This document shows, one piece after another, positions 59,611 through 64,000 of a stretch of 64,000 nt of DNA; within the stretch, counting starts at the first letter, position 1; each line of letters starts with the position of its first letter. The position numbers and the translations under genes are program-made. Under the pieces are notes generated by a model, which was not told the origin of the DNA, did not search any database, and saw only the letters and a program-made list of their open reading frames with translations. Where the stretch lies: NCBI GenBank assembly GCA_026018925.1, contig JAKSZU010000009.1:68560949-68624948 (forward strand). The letters run 5' to 3'. The DNA comes from Tupaia tana. Lineage: Eukaryota; Chordata; Mammalia; Scandentia; Tupaiidae.

Positions 59611-60116
59611 AGGACATAAAAGATCTATACATAGAAGCATTGATGAAAGATATTGAAGACACAAACACATGCACACACACACACACAAAATGGAAAGATA
59701 TATAATGTTTATGGGTTGAAAATATTAATATTGCTAACATTTTCATACTACTCAAAGCAATTCAATGCAATCCCTATCAAATTTCCAATGACATTTTTCA
59801 CAGAAAAATGAAAATATCACAGAAGCAGAATATCCTTAACATTCCAATACAAAAACAATCATAGAATTTGTATGAAAAGAAACAAATAGCATAAAGAAAA
59901 AAGACAGAGCCATTACACTACCTGATTTCAAAATCAATTACAATGATATAGTAATCGAATTAGCATAATACCATCATATAAACAGATACATAGACATATG
60001 AAACAAACTAGAGACCCCAGAATTAAATCTATGCCTTTTGGTCAATTTACTTTTGACGGAGATGCCAAAAATGCACAACGGGGAAATTACAGTCTCTTCA
60101 AAAATTAGCGTCAGGA

Positions 60117-60661
60117 GGGAACCAGCAGTTAGCGTAATGGCTATGTCGCTGGACTCCCACGTAGTCGACTGTGGTTCGCGTCCCGGACCCGGTGGCTTAA
60201 AACTCATGCCGGGCGCATGTGCGTGCGTGCCCAAGATCCCGAGAGGAGAAAGGAGGAGAAGGGATTGTGGCGTGACCATCCCCCCTGGGGGGTGATTTCT
60301 CGCTTTCTGTCTCTATGTCTCTCTCTGTCTGCCTGGTGAGCGCACGCGCCCTATAGCAAAAACCTCTCTTTTTCTTTTTTTTTTTTTTGGAGAGGTTTTT
60401 GCTATAGGGCGCGTGCGCTCGCCAGACAGACAGAGAGAGACAGAGAGACAGAAAGCAGGAAATCACCCCCCAGGGGGGATGGCCACGCCGCAATCCCTTC
60501 TCCTCCATTCTCCTCTCGGGATCTTGGGCACGCACGCACACGCGCCCGGCGTGAGTTTAAGCCGCCAGGTCCGGGACTCGAACCGCGGTCGACTACGTGG
60601 GAGTCCAGCGACATAGCCATTACGCTAACTGCTGGTCCCTAGCAAAAACCTCTCAAAAAAA
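60117..60661 (+). mobile_element. tRNA-derived SINE, subtype A2, with a SINE in its tail
   Basis: TSD aaaaattagcgtcagga / aaaaattagtgccagga (60100-60116, 60662-60678) brackets the pair. Its tail is split by the minus copy at 60369-60639. Confidence 0.97.
60369..60639 (-). mobile_element. tRNA-derived SINE, subtype A1, nested and inverted
   Basis: Near-consensus. Perfect TSD tagcaaaaacctctc (60354-60368, 60640-60654), which is the host SINE's own 3' end. Creates a large inverted repeat. Confidence 0.98.
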
Positions 60662-61029
60662 AAAAATTAGTGCCAGGAAAACTGTATTTACTGGTAAAAA
60701 AAGAATGATATTAGATGCTCATCACACACCATGTACTAAAATCAACTCAAAATGGACTAAAGATTTAATTATAAGACCAGAAACTATAAAACTATAGAAG
60801 AAAACGTAGAAGAAAAGCTTTGTGACATTGATCTGGGCAATGATATTTTTGGATATGGGATATGATACCAAAAGCACAGATAATAAAAGTCAAATAGACT
60901 GATAGGATTACATCAAACTGAAAAGTTTCTACACTGCAAAGGAAATAGTTAACGGAGTGAAAAGACAACCTACAGATTGGGAAAAATTATTTGCAAGTCG
61001 TACAGCTGATAAAGAGTTAATATATAAAC

Positions 61030-61101
61030 TATTGGGTCATCAGAAGGGTCATGATGTTTTTCTATGCAAAAATGCATCATGACTTTTCTAATGATTCAAT
61101 A
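61030..61101. mobile_element. Palindromic mini-transposon (MITE), copy 4
   Basis: 72 bp: tattgggtcatcagaaggg left arm, gacttttctaatgattcaata right arm, with an inner atgatgttttt / gcatcatgac pairing. TA at both ends. Inserted in L1 C. Confidence 0.88.
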
Positions 61102-61165
61102 TATAAGGAAGTCAAACAAATCAATAATAAGAAAATAATAGCCTAATTAAAAAATGGACCAAGGG

Positions 61166-61402
61166 TAGCTAGCCAGTGATATGGTGATTAAAGTGGCTGA
61201 ATCCCAGATGGCTGACTGCATGATTTGAGTCTTGCAGCCTGTGACTTGAAAAACATGCTAGGCTGTGTTCATGCATGCCCAAAAGTGGGAGATAGAGAAT
61301 AGATTGCAATGTGACTAACCCACATGGAGAGTGTTTCCTCATTTCCTGTCTCTTTGTCTCCCTCCAGTGGGTGGATATGTCCTCTGGCAAATTAAAAACA
61401 AA
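61166..61402 (+). mobile_element. tRNA-derived SINE, type B
   Basis: TSD aaaaatggaccaagg / aaaaatggaacaaga in L1 sequence. End tcctctggcaaatt. Confidence 0.9.
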
Positions 61403-61950
61403 ACAAAAATGGAACAAGAACTTGAATAGACATTTCTCAAAAATAGATATACAATAATCAATAGATAAATAAAAAATGCTCAATACTACTAAGCATCAGA
61501 AAAATGAAAATTTTAATCACAGTGTGATATTAACTCATATCTATTAGAATAGCTCTTATAAAAAAGACAATCAGTAAGAAAGGTTGATCAGGATGTGGAG
61601 AAAAGGGCATTGTGCATACCGTTGTTGGGAATGCAAAATAATGCAATCATTATGAAAAATACTATGGAGATTTTTTAAATAAAAAATACAAATGCTATAT
61701 AAGTCAGCAATCCTACTACAGAGTATAGACTCAAATGAAATAAAATCAGTATCTTAAAAAGATATTTGTACTCCCATGTTCTTTGCAGTATTTCTGGACA
61801 TACATAGTGCTATCATATATTTTTCATTCATAGCAAATTTAATTCCCTAAAGAATACTAACAGCACTGTCACTTTATCATGTAACATTTTCCCCAGAATG
61901 AGCGTCTTAATGACTGATGGGCAAGATCTATTATAAACTGCTGTGGTTTG

Positions 61951-62198
61951 GGACCAGCAGTTAGCATAATGGCTATGTTGCTGGACTCCCACGTAGTCGA
62001 CCGCGGTTCGAGTCCCGGACCCGGCGGCTTAAACTCACGCCGGGCGCGTGTGCGTGCGTGCCCAAGATCCCAAGAGGAGAATGGAGGAGAGGGGATGATT
62101 TCCTGCTTTCTATCTCTCTCTCTCTCTCTGTCTGTCTGGCGAGCGCACGCGCCCTATAGCAAAAACCTCTCCAAAAAAAAAGAAAAGGAAAAAAAAAA
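61951..62198 (+). mobile_element. tRNA-derived SINE, subtype A1, internal deletion
   Basis: Perfect TSD aaactgctgtggtttg (61935-61950, 62199-62214). Otherwise consensus-like, but lacks roughly 30 bp between gagaggggat and gatttcctgc. Confidence 0.97.
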
Positions 62199-62565
62199 AA
62201 ACTGCTGTGGTTTGAATGTCTTCACTAACACTTATGTTGAAATTTAATTTTCAATGCAACAGTGTTGGGGGGTGGGACTTAAGAAAAAGTAACAGGATAA
62301 TAAGTGAATTAATGTTACCAGGGGAGTGAGTTAGTTTTTGTTAGGGATTCTGATATAAAGGATGAGTTTGGCCAGATTTCCTCTCTCTAACTTAGGTGCT
62401 CACTTCTGCCCTTCTGCAACAAGAGGAGGCTCTTATCAGATGATATAATCATGCTCATGTACTTCTGAGCCTCCGGAAGTTTACTCCTCCTCTAAGTAAA
62501 TATCCATTGTTTATATATTTCTCATTCTGTAGTATTCAATTATAGCAGAAGAAAATGCACTAGAT
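62199..62565 (+). mobile_element. MaLR-type LTR, 5' end duplicated by a SINE
   Basis: tgctgtggtttgaatgtctt start, caatgcaacagtgttggg, ggtgggacttaag, atcagatgatataatcatgc, then ctctaagtaaatatcc and tgtagtattcaattatagca. Classic MaLR LTR order. The first bases also occur before the SINE (61938-61950). Confidence 0.83.
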
Positions 62566-62575
62566 ATAACCCAGC

Positions 62576-62825
62576 TTTTTTTGTTTGTTTGTTTTGCCAT
62601 AGGATGTGTGCACTCACTGGAGAGAGACAGAGAGAAGGAAAGTGAGAAATCGTTCCCTGTGGGGGATGGTCACATCACAATCCCTTCTCCTTCATTCTCC
62701 TCTCAGGATTTCAGGTACATGCACACAAGTGCCCAGTGTGATTTTCAAGTTTCCAGATCCAGGACCTGAACTGAGGTTGACCATGTGAGTTCTGTGCCTT
62801 AACCACCATGCCACCTGCTGGTCCC
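62576..62825 (-). mobile_element. tRNA-derived SINE, type A/B
   Basis: TSD ataacccagc / ataacccaac (62566-62575, 62826-62835). Head ends atgccacctgctggtccc. Confidence 0.94.
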
Positions 62826-62975
62826 ATAACCCAACCTATTTGCTACGTCAGAAACTCAGCACCATTTAGTATGCATGCTGTGTATACGATAGTATTTTAC
62901 TCACTGTGTGCTAGATAAAGATATCATAAAAGTCCCATTTGTATATTAAATATGACATGTTTAAGTGTGAAAATT

Positions 62976-63106
62976 AGGGCTTACCAGATGGCATAGTAGT
63001 TAAACTGCTGGCCTAACAAATGGCCAACCATGGTTCAAGTCTTGGACCTGGTGGCTTACCTTTTCACTTTCTCTCTCTCTCTCATCAAATTAAAAATAAA
63101 TAAATA
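62976..63106 (+). mobile_element. Short SINE, type C
   Basis: Complete short form of about 130 bp, ending ctcatcaaattaaaaataaa. Confidence 0.92.
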
Positions 63107-63380
63107 GGGGCCAATAGGTGGTATAATGGTTAAAGCACTGGACTCTCATGTGGCTGACTACGGTTCAAGTCCCAGACCCGGTTGCTTGAAATTATGGCAG
63201 GCACGTGCACATGCATGCCCGGGATCCTGAGTGGAGAATGGAGGAGAAGGGATTACTGCATGCCCGTCCCCCCCGGAGGATGATTTCTTACTTTCTCTTT
63301 CCATCTCTCTCTGTCTCTAAGGCAAGCACACATGTCCTATAGCAAAAATCTCTAAAGAAGTAAGTAATTAAGTATTTATT
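63107..63380 (+). mobile_element. tRNA-derived SINE, type A
   Basis: Begins immediately after the type C tail (ataaatag then gggccaatagg). End tcctatagcaaaaatctc. Confidence 0.93.
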
Positions 63381-64000
63381 TTTAAAAAGTGAATGTGAAT
63401 TTAAAGATATTTTCTGTGACTTACAGTTTGGCAAGTACATGCCAGTAAGTAAGAGTTCTACAAAATTCAACAGGATAATATTTTAAATCCTCAGAGATTA
63501 ATGTCAGGTCTTTATGTAATAGGATCAGTAATATACAACAGAACAACTCAGGATAGTAATCAGAGTCATGATAAAAATATATATATTTTTGTTCTATAAA
63601 TAAGTATTCTGAAATTGAAACTTTCTTTTGAAAAACATTTATTCCTAATTAGTCATAGCTAAACAGGAGATAACCTTGTAAGATCAAAATTCAAGCTTGG
63701 AATGGATGATAGTATATTTTTCTCATTTTATCACCCTGCTGCAAACTAGTAAACAACTCATTAGTACCTGCATATTCACTTTTCTCTTGAGGGAAAAGAA
63801 AAGTTGTGATGATAGGCAGGTTTCACTTTAAAGTTGGAAAACTTGCAAACTCTTGAGATATTTTGACATTTCGGAGAAAATAAGTACTTCGAGATAAGTC
63901 ATGCGTCATAATTGCCTCATTCAAAGTGGCTAACTGACCCTGCTGGGTTCAGACCTTCAATTATTCAAGCAGCAGGGAAGAACTGATATGCTTGTTTCTC
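63381..64000. other. Intergenic DNA
   Basis: No gene or clear repeat to the window end. Confidence 0.5.

Larger units (their letters stand above)
57041..61800 (+). mobile_element. L1 element C, long dead copy carrying SINEs and a MITE
   Basis: Inter-ORF sequence (57050-57240) is followed after a SINE by ORF2: cagttctaagaggaaagctt (57632), gtcagtattaccctgatacc, gatctatcactgggatgcaa (58630), caagccaatagctaaaatca, then the catalytic box at 59041-59052 reading FVDH instead of FADD, ttcaatgcaatccctatca (59760), actacctgatttcaaaatca, and the 3' end gaatagacatttctcaaaaa, gatgtggagaaaagggcatt. Many stops and small deletions. Interrupted at 57293, 58147, 59244, 60117, 61030 and 61166. Confidence 0.92.

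Noticed and set aside
59402..59755. 117-codon minus-strand frame rich in Phe, Leu and Ser
   Set aside because: Translation of the complementary strand of a (GAAA)n tract.
1..64000. CRISPR array, operon or prokaryotic-type defence system
   Set aside because: Repeats are dispersed retroelements with target duplications and poly-A tails, spacing is irregular, and composition is mammalian.

Overview
This is a repeat-dense, AT-rich piece of a placental-mammal nuclear genome, and I find no functional protein-coding gene in it. Its main component is a very active tRNA-derived SINE family: about 70 copies in 64 kb on both strands. The full-length form has a tRNA-like head with A and B boxes, a non-tRNA body, a C/T-rich stretch, a conserved end (ccctatagcaaaaacctct) and a poly-A tail. 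This architecture matches what I remember of the colugo (Dermoptera) CYN SINEs, so Galeopterus/Cynocephalus is my best guess (about 0.6, not checked against any database). The open reading frames of 60-180 codons mostly restate this SINE in six frames and are not genes. I name SINE types locally: A is full length and ends ccctatagc; B is full length and older, ending ccctctggca; C is short and ends ggtcaaattaaaataaata; D and E are separate tRNA-SINE-like families.

Layout. 0-2.3 kb: a palindromic mini-transposon and a dead Hsmar2-like mariner carrying two SINEs. 2.8-11.7 kb: SINE clusters separated by AT-rich unique DNA. 12.2-15.1 kb: two MaLR-type LTRs, each associated with a SINE, with another SINE between them. 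15.4-20.1 kb: three MIRs, a nested SINE pair and a 1.3 kb SINE-free stretch. 20-29.7 kb: more SINEs and L2 fragments. 29.7-32.2 kb: relatively unique DNA with a MIR. 32-36.8 kb: SINEs and the best-preserved copy of the palindromic mini-element. 36.9-39 kb: an LTR remnant and a TIR transposon inside an older repeat. 42.4-46.4 kb: L2 DNA split by an unidentified processed retrocopy, followed by a 1.2 kb GC-richer LTR-like or retrocopy element. 48.6-61.8 kb: a pile of at least three old, dead L1 elements on the + strand, riddled with SINEs. 61.9-62.6 kb: another MaLR LTR, followed by more SINEs to the end.

The window records successive transposition waves. Oldest are MIR, L2 and MER5-like pieces, then L1M, MaLR and mariner, then type B and C SINEs, then very similar CpG-rich type A SINEs whose target-site duplications (TSDs) are still nearly perfect. 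L1-type machinery explains the poly-A tails and the 10-17 bp duplications. The least familiar items are the roughly 75-bp palindromic TA-flanked mini-transposon family (four copies), two coexisting type A SINE sublineages with linked diagnostic bases (one altering the B box), an inverted SINE-in-SINE palindrome at 60.1-60.7 kb, and the unidentified retrocopy at 43.9-44.4 kb.
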